From the NCBI GenBank assembly GCA_035578905.1, contig JAQJVL010001190.1, positions 171,392-235,391 of the forward strand: a DNA stretch of 64,000 nt, read 5' to 3'. The translations under genes and the position numbers were made by a program. The stretch is from Stictocephala bisonia. Its lineage: Eukaryota; Arthropoda; Insecta; Hemiptera; Membracidae. Under the pieces are notes generated by a model that worked only from the letters and a program-made list of their open reading frames with translations, had not been told where the DNA came from and searched no databases. Below, in pieces: positions 34,285 through 43,920 of the stretch. Positions within the stretch are counted from its first letter, which is position 1. Each line of letters opens with the position of its first letter.

Positions 34285-34424
34285 CTTAATTATATTAATA
34301 AAATAAGTCCTCATAAACAAATATAACCACACCTTTAATCCCTATCTCAAAACTCTCAACCCAGAACAATATATCAATTACTATACAAATGGTTTCAACA
34401 TATGTTTAATTAAATATTAATTAA

Positions 34425-34428
34425 CAAT
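34425..34428. repeat. Target-site duplication CAAT, left
   Basis: CAAT directly precedes the TG start of the 5' LTR and is repeated at 43390-43393 after the CA end of the 3' LTR. A preceding shared A makes the true length 4 or 5. Confidence 0.85.
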
Positions 34429-36222
34429 TGTACCGGGTCTTGGACCGGTACAGTTTTTTTTCGTCGTTGTCTGCCAGGCTGCCTGAGATCGCTCGTGTCC
34501 TGCGTTTTGCGTACTTTAGTGGCCGTTGGCTCAGATTCCGTTCGTTCCGTGTTCCAGCTCGGGTTGTCAGGTTGGCCATCTTCTAGATTGTTCTAGTAGT
34601 TCGGGTTGGTTCTCAGCAGCCGTTGGTCACAAGATGATAGGCTAGAAGCTCTAAAACGTAAGTGTTCATTTTGTAAGTTTTAATATCTAATCACCCTTTT
34701 GGTGAGAATATTTTGTTTCAATAATATTAATCGTTCTTACTGGTGTTTCAGGGTTTTGTTAAATTTTGTGTTCTTTGTCTAGATGTTTCTCAGACTAGGT
34801 TAAAGCCATGTGCTCAATGTTACAGTTTTACCAGTAATTGCTTTATTATATCTTGTTCTATTTTCAATTGTAATTCTGTATAATGTTTATTGAGCCTTTT
34901 TTCAGTTGTAGTTACCGATATATCATATTTTTGTTCATTGACAATAACCTAGCCTATCTTTAGTTTGATTTTCATGTTATAACATATTGCCCCTGTTTCT
35001 ATAGCCTAGTTTTCAGTTTGCCATTTTAAGTCCATATACGTAATTAATCCTTTGGTAATTTGTTAAGTTGTAGTTTGTCTTAAATCTGTTTTCCAACATA
35101 ATTTTTCATAGCCTAAAATTAATCTCTCACTGTCTTGTTGCTCCAATCATGTATAAGTTTGTCTCTTCATGTTAAGTTTTGTTAAATCAGGCACCCTTAT
35201 ATTTTTAGTTGTTATGTGTAATATTTTTGTTGTTGTGGCTGGACTGTTTTTAATGTGCTGTGGTTGCCTTGCAGTCCAGGGTCCTTGAGTGGAACTTTCT
35301 CCCTCGGCCTGCCGTCCGGGGATGTCAACCATCCACACTGCCAGCCTGGCCTGAGGACCATGTATAGAGGCCATTGGCGACCCCGCTGCCCCACCTACAT
35401 CTTTAGGTATGAGTCTTCTGTCCTCAGGTCAGTGCTTTCCATCTTGTTTTCCCGGCGGCTGAGCTGGGGGTTGATAATACAGAAAAAAAACGAAGAAGAA
35501 AAAAATGTTTGTGGAACTTTATGTGGCCTAGGCCTAAACTTCTAACCTTGGACAGTGATTTTAAGAAATCATGTTATTATTTATTGTTATGTTTAGGCCT
35601 AGTGATCGTTATTTATTTTTTGTTAAGTGTATTAGGGGGGTTTTGAAGTGAACTTTTACTCGAACGGTACCGTGTTATATATTTTTTTTAATTGTTTAAT
35701 TTTTAAACTCACCAAAAGGGGATTATTGTTCTTTTGCTTAACTTCTAATTCGGAGCTGCCCAGGGATTCCGGCTTACTCCCTGGCCCGGTGGAATCAAGG
35801 GATGTGGGCTGAATTGCCGGGGTTTATTTGGGTGTAGTCAAAATTTTCTTAAATTTGTTCACTTTGAATTGTTAATAAATTGTCTTACGTTTTGGGTGTC
35901 TCTGGCTAGGCTGCAGATAGGCCATGTTGTTGTTAATTGTTAATTTTGGTATTTGTAGAGTTTGTTGTTTTTTTAGCTTTTGTCTTTATCTCGTTAATTT
36001 TTAGTGTTCTTGTTATTTATTTAAGTGCGAATGGATATTGTGGCCTTCTGCCAAGTCGGATTAATATATTTTTTGTTTACTTGAAATAAAAATTAGTTTT
36101 GCTCAGCTGCCGAGTTTTATTTTGACTCTCCAACTGCCACCCGTGATCCCATCGCTTTACTCGTTTTGAGCCATCCCCCAGTTGGCACGCTTCCCAGCTT
36201 TGGTGGGGGGGGATGGGCCTCA
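34429..36222 (+). repeat. 5' LTR (1794 bp) of gypsy element
   Basis: Starts TGTACCGGGTCTTGGACCGG and ends GATGGGCCTCA. Its first 24 bases form a perfect 8-bp inverted repeat (TGTACCGG / CCGGTACA) around an 8-base loop. Relative to the 3' LTR it lacks about 160 bp after GTGATTTTAAG (near 35567). AATAAA-type signals occur near 36085. Open frames inside (for example 35255-35545) have no transposon domain and are not considered genes. Confidence 0.93.
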
Positions 36223-36224
36223 AT

Positions 36225-36236
36225 TGGTAGCAGAGC
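36225..36236 (+). promoter_or_regulatory. Primer binding site, initiator tRNA-Met type
   Basis: TGGTAGCAGAGC begins two bases after the LTR. From general knowledge of eukaryotic initiator tRNA-Met, whose 3' end is complementary to TGGTAGCAGAGG, 11 of 12 positions agree, so initiator tRNA-Met is the likely primer. Confidence 0.75.
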
Positions 36237-36248
36237 GTGGTTGCCTAA

Positions 36249-36397
36249 AAAAAAAAAAAAAAAATCTCTCGGTTGTTGACGGTGGGTGTTTGCCAGTTAG
36301 TAGGCCATTTTTATGTAGGTACTACATAAAAAAAAAAGAAATAAATAAAATATTATTTCAAAAGAAAAACAATTAGAAAACCAAATAAATAATTTTA

Positions 36398-36434
<37 letters not shown>
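36249..36434. repeat. A-rich tracts in gypsy leader
   Basis: Two long poly-A runs, at about 36247-36263 and 36400-36434, lie between primer site and gag. They are inside the element, not at an end. They may be replication-slippage products and their exact lengths are unreliable. Confidence 0.85.
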
Positions 36435-36437
<3 letters not shown>

Positions 36438-36584
36438 AGGCAATCCGCTTGGTTACTGTTTTGAATGGGTTTCATGGGTGGATTGGAGTGGTCGGCAGTG
36501 GCTCGGTAGGCTGAGGGTTTTGTTCGTCTTGGACCCTGGAGTTGTCGTTTTTTGTGTATATTGTTTAGAATTGTTGCGTTATAG

Positions 36585-37919
36585 ATGGCCTATCTGCAGA
36601 ATGTTGCGCTCCTAGTCAAGGAGGAATTAATGTTTGAGTTGAGGTCGCGTGGTGTGACTCCGGAGGGTGATGTTCTGAATCTCCGGAGGTTGCTGCGGGA
36701 GCAGTTGTCCGCGGGTACGGCGGTGGATTGGTCTGATCTACTGGAGGTTAGTGAGGAGTTATTGGTTTGTAAACGCAAGGTGGAAGATTGGGAAGGGGTT
36801 TTGGAAGATCTGCAGTTTGAACCTCCAGTAGGTCGTGACCGGGCCTGCCGTCTTGCACGTTTGGGGCATCTGCTTGCCCGTTTAAGGCTGGTCAACCGGG
36901 CACCGGGGTTGGAACCGTCGGATAGGGCGTGGATCTTGGAGAGTGTGTCTAGGCTGGATGAGATTTTTCAGGCACTCTCCGGTTCCACGACTCCTACGGG
37001 TCTGGGTCAGCGGCCTAATTTCTTGCTGTCGCCTAACGTGTCGAGGCCGCAGGCTGAGACAACGGCTCTCACTGTGCCTGAGGCTCCTTCTGAGCCTGCA
37101 GGCGTTTCTGTTGAGGTTGCTTGTGGTTTGGCTCCAGCTGCCGTTCCTTCTGCTTCTTTGGGTTCCCCTGCTCTTCTGCCGCTGAGCTACCACAAGCTAC
37201 CTAACCCTCTCACGCCCATGATCCAGAATCTCCCTGTGATCGATGGGATGGATCCTGAGGAGCTTCTGAAGTTCCTAGTGGCCTTTCTCAGACTTAGTGA
37301 GATGCCCGGCATGCAGGCTGGGGACTTGCTTCGTCTGATTTTCCCGTATTGCAGAGGTCCCGTTGGGGAGTTGCTGAGTTCTGTCTTGGCCAGTGATGCC
37401 TCAGTGGACTCGTTCCATCGAGAGTTACTTTCGTAGTTTCTTCCCATTCGACTCAGGGAGAGGATGGTCATGGACAGATTTTATCGGTCGCAGGGTAGGG
37501 GCGAGTCTCTGGCAGCCTATGTATCTTCAGTCAAGGAAGCTCGTCAAGCGTTGCGCCTCACACTTTCGGAAGCTGACACCATTCGTGTCATCCTGGATGG
37601 CATTTCACCTGAAGAACGGTGTAGGCTAGTTTTTGCTGGTGTTCCTTCGACTTTTCGGGAGCTGCATCAGCTGTGCATTGTTTCGCGCAGCGTGCAGTTC
37701 TCAGACCAGCAAGGGAGGGATTCTGAGAGTCATCGTGCTCTCCCCACCCGTCGACCGGCTATGTCTGTAGGTGTGAGTCAGCCAGTGGGGGATCGTGGTT
37801 CTCGGCCTCCTGTTGTGGGTTTTGCTTGTGGCCAACCTGGTCACATTCGTCGTGACTGTCCACGTGCTCGAGGTCGTGGGGCGGGAAACGCTCAGCGCGG
37901 GGGGTTGCCTCCACAGTAG
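36585..37919 (+). pseudogene. Gypsy gag, one in-frame stop
   Basis: Capsid/nucleocapsid protein of about 445 codons. It starts with MAYLQNVALLVKEELMFELR and is open to a TAG at 37434-37436; the same frame continues at once with RLRERMVMDRFYRSQGRGES and runs to TAG at 37917-37919, so a single nonsense change splits one gene. The capsid region (about codons 215-400) has DPEELLKFLVAFLRLSE and the SLAAYVSSVKEAR block usual in gypsy gag. The nucleocapsid knuckle reads GFACGQPGHIRRDC: the first Cys of C-x2-C-x4-H-x4-C is Gly. The frame ends in a G6 run region, after which protease sequence follows in the -1 frame. Confidence 0.85.
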
Positions 37920-39387
37920 CTCCCCGCGTTGTTGCGAGTGACCGTGGCCATTTGCCTCTGACGCGTGCCCATAACAGGAGTGTCGGGGATTTTTCGGGCC
38001 TTGCTGGCATGGCTTCCCTGGGACTTAGTGCGGTCACCTCGGTGTGTCCTGGCGTTTTTGTTTCTTTTGTTTCTTTTCTTTTGGTACGGTGTGTCGAGCC
38101 CTTCTTGATTCTGGTTCGGCATGCAGTATCATCAGCCTTTCTCTTTTTGAGTCCCTTGACGCCTTAGGACTTGTCAGGCACACCGAGTCTTCTTCTATTA
38201 CATGCTGGACGGCATCCCAAACTCCTCTACCTATACTTCTAATGGCGTTTTTACAGTTTAAAATTGAAGGATTTTCCTGGAGGTGGGGTTTTCTGGTTGC
38301 CAAGAACCTGGCGGTTTCCTGTATCATAGGGGTAGACTTTATCTCTAAAAGTGGTATGGTGCTTGACCTCCAGAAGCGCCAGATGTTTTTCAAGTTTAAT
38401 CGGCAAGTTTTGGTGCCTCTAGTAGGTGATTCTGACTGCCCTCCTGCAGTCAGAGAGGTGGGTTGTGAGCCCGAACAACCCAAGGTGGATCCAGTTGGTC
38501 ATCTCCCCCCTGAGCAGGCGGAGGCCATTAGGAGGCTGTGTTTGCGGTTTCCTGATGTGCTTACGCCGGAGCTTGGGGTCACTTCTCTTCTGGAGTATGA
38601 GATCCACCTCACCAATTCTCAGCCAGTAAGAAGTCATCCATACAAACTTGCTCCCCCAAAGATGGAGGTTATGAGGGCTATGATTGAAGATCTTCTGAGC
38701 AAGGGTGTGATTGAACCGTCTCGTTCAGCTTATGCCAGTCCAGCTTTTCTTGTGCCCAAGCCTAATGGTAAGTCTAGGCTTGTGATGGATTATCGGAGGC
38801 TCAACGCTAAGGTCGCTATTGACTCGGTACCTCTGCCTGATTTGCATTCTGCGTTTGATTGGTTCGGTAAGGCTAAGTTTTTCAGTGTGTTTGATTTGAA
38901 TCAGGCCTACCATCAGATTCCATTGAAGAAGGAATCACGGCCTATGACTAGCTTCTGTGTTCCCTGGAATCTTTACCAGTTCACTAGGGTTCCTATGGGT
39001 CTTGCTGTGGGTGCCCAGACTCTTACTCGTCTGCTTGATTCCATCTTCCATGATGTGAAATTCAAGTTTGTTTTCAATTACCTGGACGATCTTCTTGTCT
39101 ACAGTGAGACTTTCGGGGAACACATGCAACATCTGGAGGAAGTTCTTAGTCGCCTCAAATCAGCTGGCCTTACCGTCAATCCAGAGAAAGTCACTTTTGC
39201 TCGTCCTGAGATTTCTTTTCTGGGTCATCTTATCTCTTCTCGAGGCGTCTGCATAGATCCTGCGAGCACCCAGGGCATTCGGGATTTTCCTCCTCCCAGA
39301 GATGCCAAGGGGATTGCCCGTTTTGTGGGGATGGTGAATTTTTACCGTCGTTTCATCCCTAACGTGGCCGAATTGCTGCCCCGTTGA
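37900..39387 (+). CDS. Gypsy pol, protease and reverse transcriptase part
   Basis: First half of the polyprotein. The region just after gag reads on in the -1 frame (VVASDRGHLPLTRAH, then FSGLAGMASLGLSAVTS), shifts once more by -1 in a T-rich stretch near 38060-38085, and is then open to 39387. Protease: CRALLDSGSACSIIS with D-S-G near 38105. Reverse transcriptase: KSRLVMDYRRLNAKV, FSVFDLNQAYHQIPL (catalytic Asp in VFDL), FTRVPMGLAVGAQTL, FVFNYLDDLLVYSE with the Y-x-D-D motif at about 39076-39087, and ISFLGHLISSRGV. It is cut at 39387 by a one-base frame change in a C4 run; RNase H follows in the -1 frame. All catalytic residues are kept. Confidence 0.9.
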
Positions 39388-41204
39388 ACGAGTTGCGGAA
39401 GAAAGGTGTCCCTTTTGTGTGGGGCCAAGCTCAGCAGACTGCCTTTGATGCTCTCAAGGAGGCTATCATGCAACCTCCTGTCCTGCGTATGCCTGATTTC
39501 AGCAGAGAATTCATTCTTCAGACTGATGCCTCCACCTCCGCCATTGCTGCTGTTCTTTCTCAGGAGTTTGATGGGGTCAGGCAGCACATCGCTTTTGCTT
39601 CGAGGACGTTGTCTCACCAGGAAAAGAAAGCTTCTTCCATCTATGAGTTAGAGTGTCTGGCTGTTGTCTTCGGTACGGACAAGTTTCGGCGTTTCTTGGA
39701 ACACGCTGAGTTCTTGCTGGAGACTGACAATCAGGCACTATCTTGGCTTCTTGCCCATCCCAGACAGCTTGGGAAAATTGGTCGCTGGGTGGTCAAAATT
39801 TCGGCCTTTAAGTTCCGAGTTCAACATCTTAGGGGTACCCAGAATGTCATCGCGGATGCTCTTTCCCGCATGTACCACGAACCCAGTGATCCACCGACTG
39901 AGGCTGTTGCTCAGTGTGGTGCTGTTCTTCTGGATTTTCCTCAGGCTTTTGACGACCTACTGTCCCATCAGCAGAAAGATCCTGAGCTGTCAGTCATCTT
40001 AGGTGAGCTTCAAGAGGGAGGTTCCCACCCTCCCTATTTTCTGTCCAAAGGGGTACTCTGTTGCCGTCCTCGACAGAGGGGTGAACCCCGTGTAGTGCTG
40101 CCTAGTCATCTAGTACCGATGGTCTTTCAATATTATCACTCTTCTCTTGTGGGCGGTCATCTTGGCATTCATAAGACCATCGCTAAGATTCGTAGGTACT
40201 TCATCTGGAAGGGCATGGACCGGGATGTTGCAGGCAGAGTGCGGGCTTGTCCCCTGTGCTCTCTCAGCAAGCCTAGTCAGAATGCAAAGTTAGGGTTGTT
40301 ATCTTCTGAGGTGGCCGAGCGTCCTTTTGAGAAGGTGTTCATCGACTACGTGGGTCCTTTTCCCCGTAGCAAGTCAGGTAGCTCCTACCTACTTGTTTGT
40401 GTGGATGCTTTCTCGAAGTTCGTTTGGCTTTTCCCACTTCGGAGTGCTACGGCTAAGCTCACCATCCGTGCTCTCCAGTCCCAACTCTTCCAGCACTTTG
40501 GTGTGCCTTCCACTCTTGTGTCCGACAACGGTAGCCAGTTCACCTCCCACGAGATTCGTAGGTTCTGTTTTGGCAATGGTATCCGGCATGTGACTACCTC
40601 TCCATATTACCCACAGCCTTCTCATGCAGAGCGGTTCAACCGCAATCTTCGGTCTGCCCTTATTACCTTCCATGCTGAGAAGCAGAACACCTGGGATGAG
40701 AGTCTCTCTTGGCTCCAGCTTGCTTTCAATTCTTCCAAGCAAGAGAGTCACAATGCCACTCCCTTCGAAATTCTACATGGCTACCCTCCTAACAACCCTT
40801 TGTCCAACTTGTGGAGGTTAGAGGATCTTCTACCTACGCCAGGTGCCACTGACGTAGTGTCCACGTGGCGGGCTGCTCGGCTCAACCTGCTACGTGCTAG
40901 AGAGAGAGTAAGGAGGAGGTATGATAAGGGTCGTACTCCTAACCCTTTTCAGGTTGGAGATCTGGTTTTTTGTCAGGCTCACCCGGTCAGTTCGGCCGCG
41001 GAACGAAGAGCTGCAAAGTTGTGCTATCGGTGGTCTGGTCCCCACCGCATCGACAGGTTTTTGTCACCGGTGACTGCTCTGCTGGTTGATCCCCAGTCAG
41101 GCAGGGTGTTCAGGAAAGCCCATGTGTCCCAGCTTAAGGCTTTCCGGGGAACGGTTGGTCCAGGAGTGGGTGTTCCTGGGGGTTTCTTGGGGCAAAGAGA
41201 TTGA
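39384..41204 (+). CDS. Gypsy pol, RNase H and integrase part
   Basis: Open for 606 codons without a stop. RNase H: REFILQTDASTSAIAAVLSQ with the catalytic Asp, ELECLAVVFGTDKFRRFLE and TDNQALSWLL. Integrase: H2C2 zinc region (HLGIHKTIAKIRRYFIW and CPLCSLSK); catalytic core with EKVFIDYVGPFPR (first Asp), TLVSDNGSQFTS (second Asp) and PSHAERFNRNLRS (Glu) in the expected D-D-E spacing; then FNSSKQESHNATPFEILHG. The C-terminal part (KGRTPNPFQVGDLVF) is the usual GPY/F-type tail. It ends 230 bases before the 3' LTR. It appears enzymatically intact, separated from RT only by the frame change near 39377. Codon use is GC-richer than any other coding region here. Confidence 0.93.
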   Translation: MNELRKKGVPFVWGQAQQTAFDALKEAIMQPPVLRMPDFSREFILQTDASTSAIAAVLSQEFDGVRQHIAFASRTLSHQEKKASSIYELECLAVVFGTDKFRRFLEHAEFLLETDNQALSWLLAHPRQLGKIGRWVVKISAFKFRVQHLRGTQNVIADALSRMYHEPSDPPTEAVAQCGAVLLDFPQAFDDLLSHQQKDPELSVILGELQEGGSHPPYFLSKGVLCCRPRQRGEPRVVLPSHLVPMVFQYYHSSLVGGHLGIHKTIAKIRRYFIWKGMDRDVAGRVRACPLCSLSKPSQNAKLGLLSSEVAERPFEKVFIDYVGPFPRSKSGSSYLLVCVDAFSKFVWLFPLRSATAKLTIRALQSQLFQHFGVPSTLVSDNGSQFTSHEIRRFCFGNGIRHVTTSPYYPQPSHAERFNRNLRSALITFHAEKQNTWDESLSWLQLAFNSSKQESHNATPFEILHGYPPNNPLSNLWRLEDLLPTPGATDVVSTWRAARLNLLRARERVRRRYDKGRTPNPFQVGDLVFCQAHPVSSAAERRAAKLCYRWSGPHRIDRFLSPVTALLVDPQSGRVFRKAHVSQLKAFRGTVGPGVGVPGGFLGQRD

Positions 41205-41422
41205 TCACCTCTGCGCCCTAGGTGGCTGTTCTGAGAGAGTCTCCTTCTCTCTTTTCTGGTCGGGCCCGACCGTCAGGGTAGTTCGCTCCCTGTTCGAGGT
41301 GTTTCCCCTCTTAGATTCTCTTTGGCGTCCTTGGAACACCACTCTTTGGAGGTCTCTTCTTCGTCTTCTGTGTGGTTCCCTGAGGTACCGAGTTCTCTCC
41401 CCTGCCTGGGTGTTGAGGTTTT

Positions 41423-41433
41423 GAAGAGGGAGG
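41423..41433 (+). promoter_or_regulatory. Polypurine tract
   Basis: GAAGAGGGAGG lies immediately before the 3' LTR (one T intervening) and is the expected primer site for plus-strand DNA synthesis. Confidence 0.85.
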
Positions 41434-41434
41434 T

Positions 41435-43389
41435 TGTACCGGGTCTTGGACCGGTACAGTTTCTTTCGTCGTTGTCTGCCAGGCTGCCTGAGATCGCTTG
41501 TGTCCTGCGTTTTGCGTACTTTAGTGGCCGTTGGCTCGGATTCCGTTCGTTCCGTGTTCCAGCTCGGGTTGTCAGGTTGGCTATCTTCTAGATTGTTCTA
41601 GTAGTTCGGGTTGGTTCTCAGCAGCCGTTGGTCACAAGATGATAGGCTAGAAGCTCTAAAACGTAAGTGTTCATTTTGTAAGTTTTAATATCTAATCACC
41701 CTTTTGGTGAGAATATTTTGTTTCAATAATATTAATCGTTCTTGCTGGTGTTTCAGGGTTTTGTTAAATTTTGTGTTCTTTGTCTAGATGTTTCTCAGAC
41801 TAGGTTAAAGCCATGTGCTCAATGTTACAGTTTTACCAGTAATTGCTTTATTATATCTTGTTTTATTTTCAATTGTAATTCTGTATAATGTTTATTGAGC
41901 CTATTTTCAGTTGTAGTTACCGATATATCATATTTTTGTTCATTGACAATAACCTAGCCTATCTTTAGTTTGATTTTCATGTTATAAAATATTGCCCCTG
42001 TTTCTATAGCCTAGTTTTCAGTTTGTCATTTTAAGTCCATATACGTAATTAATCCTTTGGTAATTTGTTAAGTTGTAGTTTGTCTTAAATCTGTTTTCCA
42101 ACATAATTTTTCATAGCCTAAAATTAATCTCTCACTGTCTTGTTGCTCCAATCATGTATAAGTTTGTCTCTTCATGTTAAGTTTTGTTAAATCAGGCACC
42201 CTTATATTTTTAGTTGTTATGTGTAATATTTTTGTTGTTGTGGCTGGACTGTTTTTAATGTGCTGTGGTTGCCTTGCAGTCCAGGGTCCTTGAGTGGAAC
42301 TTTCTCCCTCGGCCTGCCGTCCGGGGATGTCAACCATCCACACTGCCAGCCTGGCCTGAGGACCATGTATAGAGGCCATTGGCGACCCCGCTGCCCCACC
42401 TACATCTTTGGGTATGAGTCTTCTGTCCTCAGGTCAGTGCTTTCCATCTTGTTTTCCCGGCGGCTGAGCTGGGGGTTGATAATACAGAAAAAAAAGGAAG
42501 AAGAAAAAAATGTTTGTGGAACTTTATGTGGCCTAGGCCTAAACTTCTAACCTTGGACAGTAATTTTAAGCAACACAGCCATTGGGGACTTATTTATTGT
42601 TTATTAAAGGGAAAAGAAAACGTGAAATACCAAGAACTTTTAATGTTAATATTTATTGTTATTTAGTTTAATTAGTTTATTTTCTTGTTACATTTGTTTA
42701 GATTTTTATATTTGTTAGGTCCCCATTGTTAAATCATGTTATTATTTATTGTTATGTTTAGGCCTAGTGATCGTTATTTATTTTTTGTTAAGTGTATTAG
42801 GGGGGTTTTGAAGTGAACTTTTACTCGAACGGTACCGTGTTATATATTTTTTTTAATTGTTTAATTTTTAAACTCACCAAAAGGGGATTATTGTTCTTTT
42901 GCTTAACTTCTAATTCGGAGCTGCCCAGGGATTCCGGCTTACTCCCTGGCCCGGTGGAATCAAGGGATGTGGGCTGAATTGCCGGGGTTTATTTGGGTGT
43001 AGTCAAAATTTTCTTAAATTTGTTCACTTTGAATTGTTAATAAATTGTCTTACGTTTTGGGTGTCTCTGGCTAGGCTGCAGATAGGCCAAGTAGTTGTAG
43101 TTGTTAATTTTGGTATTTGTAGAGTTTGTTGTTTTTGTAGCTTTTGTCTTTATCTCGTTAATTTTTAGTGTTCTTGTTATTTATTTAAGTGCGAATGGAT
43201 ATTGTGGCCTTCTGCCAAGTTGGATTAATATCTTTTTTGTTTACTTGAAATAAAAATTAGTTTTGCTTAGCTGCCGAGTTTTATTTTGACCCTCCAACTG
43301 CCACCCGTGATCCCATCGCTTTACTCGTTTTGAGCCACACCCCAGTTGGCACGCTTCCCAGCTTTGGTGGGGGGGGGGGATGGGCCTCA
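41435..43389 (+). repeat. 3' LTR (1955 bp) of gypsy element
   Basis: Nearly identical to the 5' LTR, including the terminal 8-bp inverted repeat, but with about 160 extra bases at roughly 42570-42730 (AAGCAACACAGCC to CCCCATTGTTAA). Short TTAA homology at the borders fits a deletion in the 5' copy. It ends with a longer G run, GATGGGCCTCA, and is followed by CAAT (43390-43393). Confidence 0.93.
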
Positions 43390-43393
43390 CAAT
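43390..43393. repeat. Target-site duplication CAAT, right
   Basis: Matches 34425-34428 on the other side of the element. Confidence 0.85.
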
Positions 43394-43714
43394 ACACTTT
43401 CTTTTTTAAATATATAAACTTCTTCATTCATAATTATAACGATAAAATCACATACAACTTGTCATTTCCTTAACTGTTTCCATGGAAACACAGGTGGAAG
43501 GAGATCCTTTTTATATGTTAGGATTTACCTTCCAGGTACTAAATTATCCTTCGAGGGCTGCATGGTCACTTGTAAGTGTTTCTTCAGTAGATGTGAAGTC
43601 CTTATGTCGGTAAGCTAAAACAATATCATCTGCATATATAAACTTTCTAGACTTATTAGCGCCTAGCTTCCCAATAATAATATTTGTAATACATTTTATC
43701 ATTTATATATTATA

Positions 43715-43920
43715 GTTGGCGAGTCACAAGAAGTCCTCTGAACATCTTACCTCTTTGATATTGATGCGCTTATTTCCGTCAAAATAGCACAAGTCATATA
43801 GTTTACATAACATAATTAGTAATTCAACCAGTATACTAGATTTCTTGTGCTGTTTCGATGAAAATAAGCACCTTAATATCACAGACGCTTGGTTCAGAGG
43901 ACTTCTTGTGACTCGCTGAC
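43715..43920. mobile_element. MITE with about 30-bp inverted repeats, copy 2
   Basis: Left end GTTGGCGAGTCACAAGAAGT and continuing CCTCTGAAC; the right end is the complement, ending GTGACTCGCTGAC. Twenty-five consecutive positions (GCGAG to TGAAC) pair perfectly. TA flanks on both sides (43713-43714, 43921-43922). Interior 140 bp is non-coding. Better preserved than the copy at 11725. Confidence 0.82.

Larger units (their letters stand above)
31330..34335 (-). mobile_element. Decayed Ty3/gypsy retrotransposon, minus strand
   Basis: On the minus strand, the order is gag (34284-33775), a zinc-knuckle region (about 33620-33480), protease (33412-33080), reverse transcriptase (33070-32235), RNase H (32194-31880) and integrase fragments (31860-31330). 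The order protease-RT-RNase H-integrase identifies Ty3/gypsy. It is broken by stops and shifts and has a deletion joining RNase H to a late part of integrase. No LTR was identified; its 5' end abuts the younger gypsy element that begins at 34429. It is AT-rich like the host, in contrast to that element. Confidence 0.85.
34429..43389 (+). mobile_element. Near-complete Ty3/gypsy LTR retrotransposon
   Basis: A 8961-bp element with TG...CA LTRs (34429-36222 and 41435-43389), CAAT target duplication, primer binding site (36225-36236), gag, protease-RT-RNase H-integrase, and a purine-rich tract before the 3' LTR. It has no envelope gene. The two LTRs differ at only about twenty substitutions by eye plus one 160-bp length difference, so the insertion is recent relative to everything else here. 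The coding part is near 50 percent GC, far above its surroundings. It inserted between the decayed minus-strand gypsy and segment A copy 2. Confidence 0.95.

Noticed and set aside
35255..35545. 96-codon frame present in both gypsy LTRs (also 42260-42550) and a 75-codon frame opposite
   Set aside because: Found twice only because the LTR is duplicated. No known domain and no selection can be inferred.
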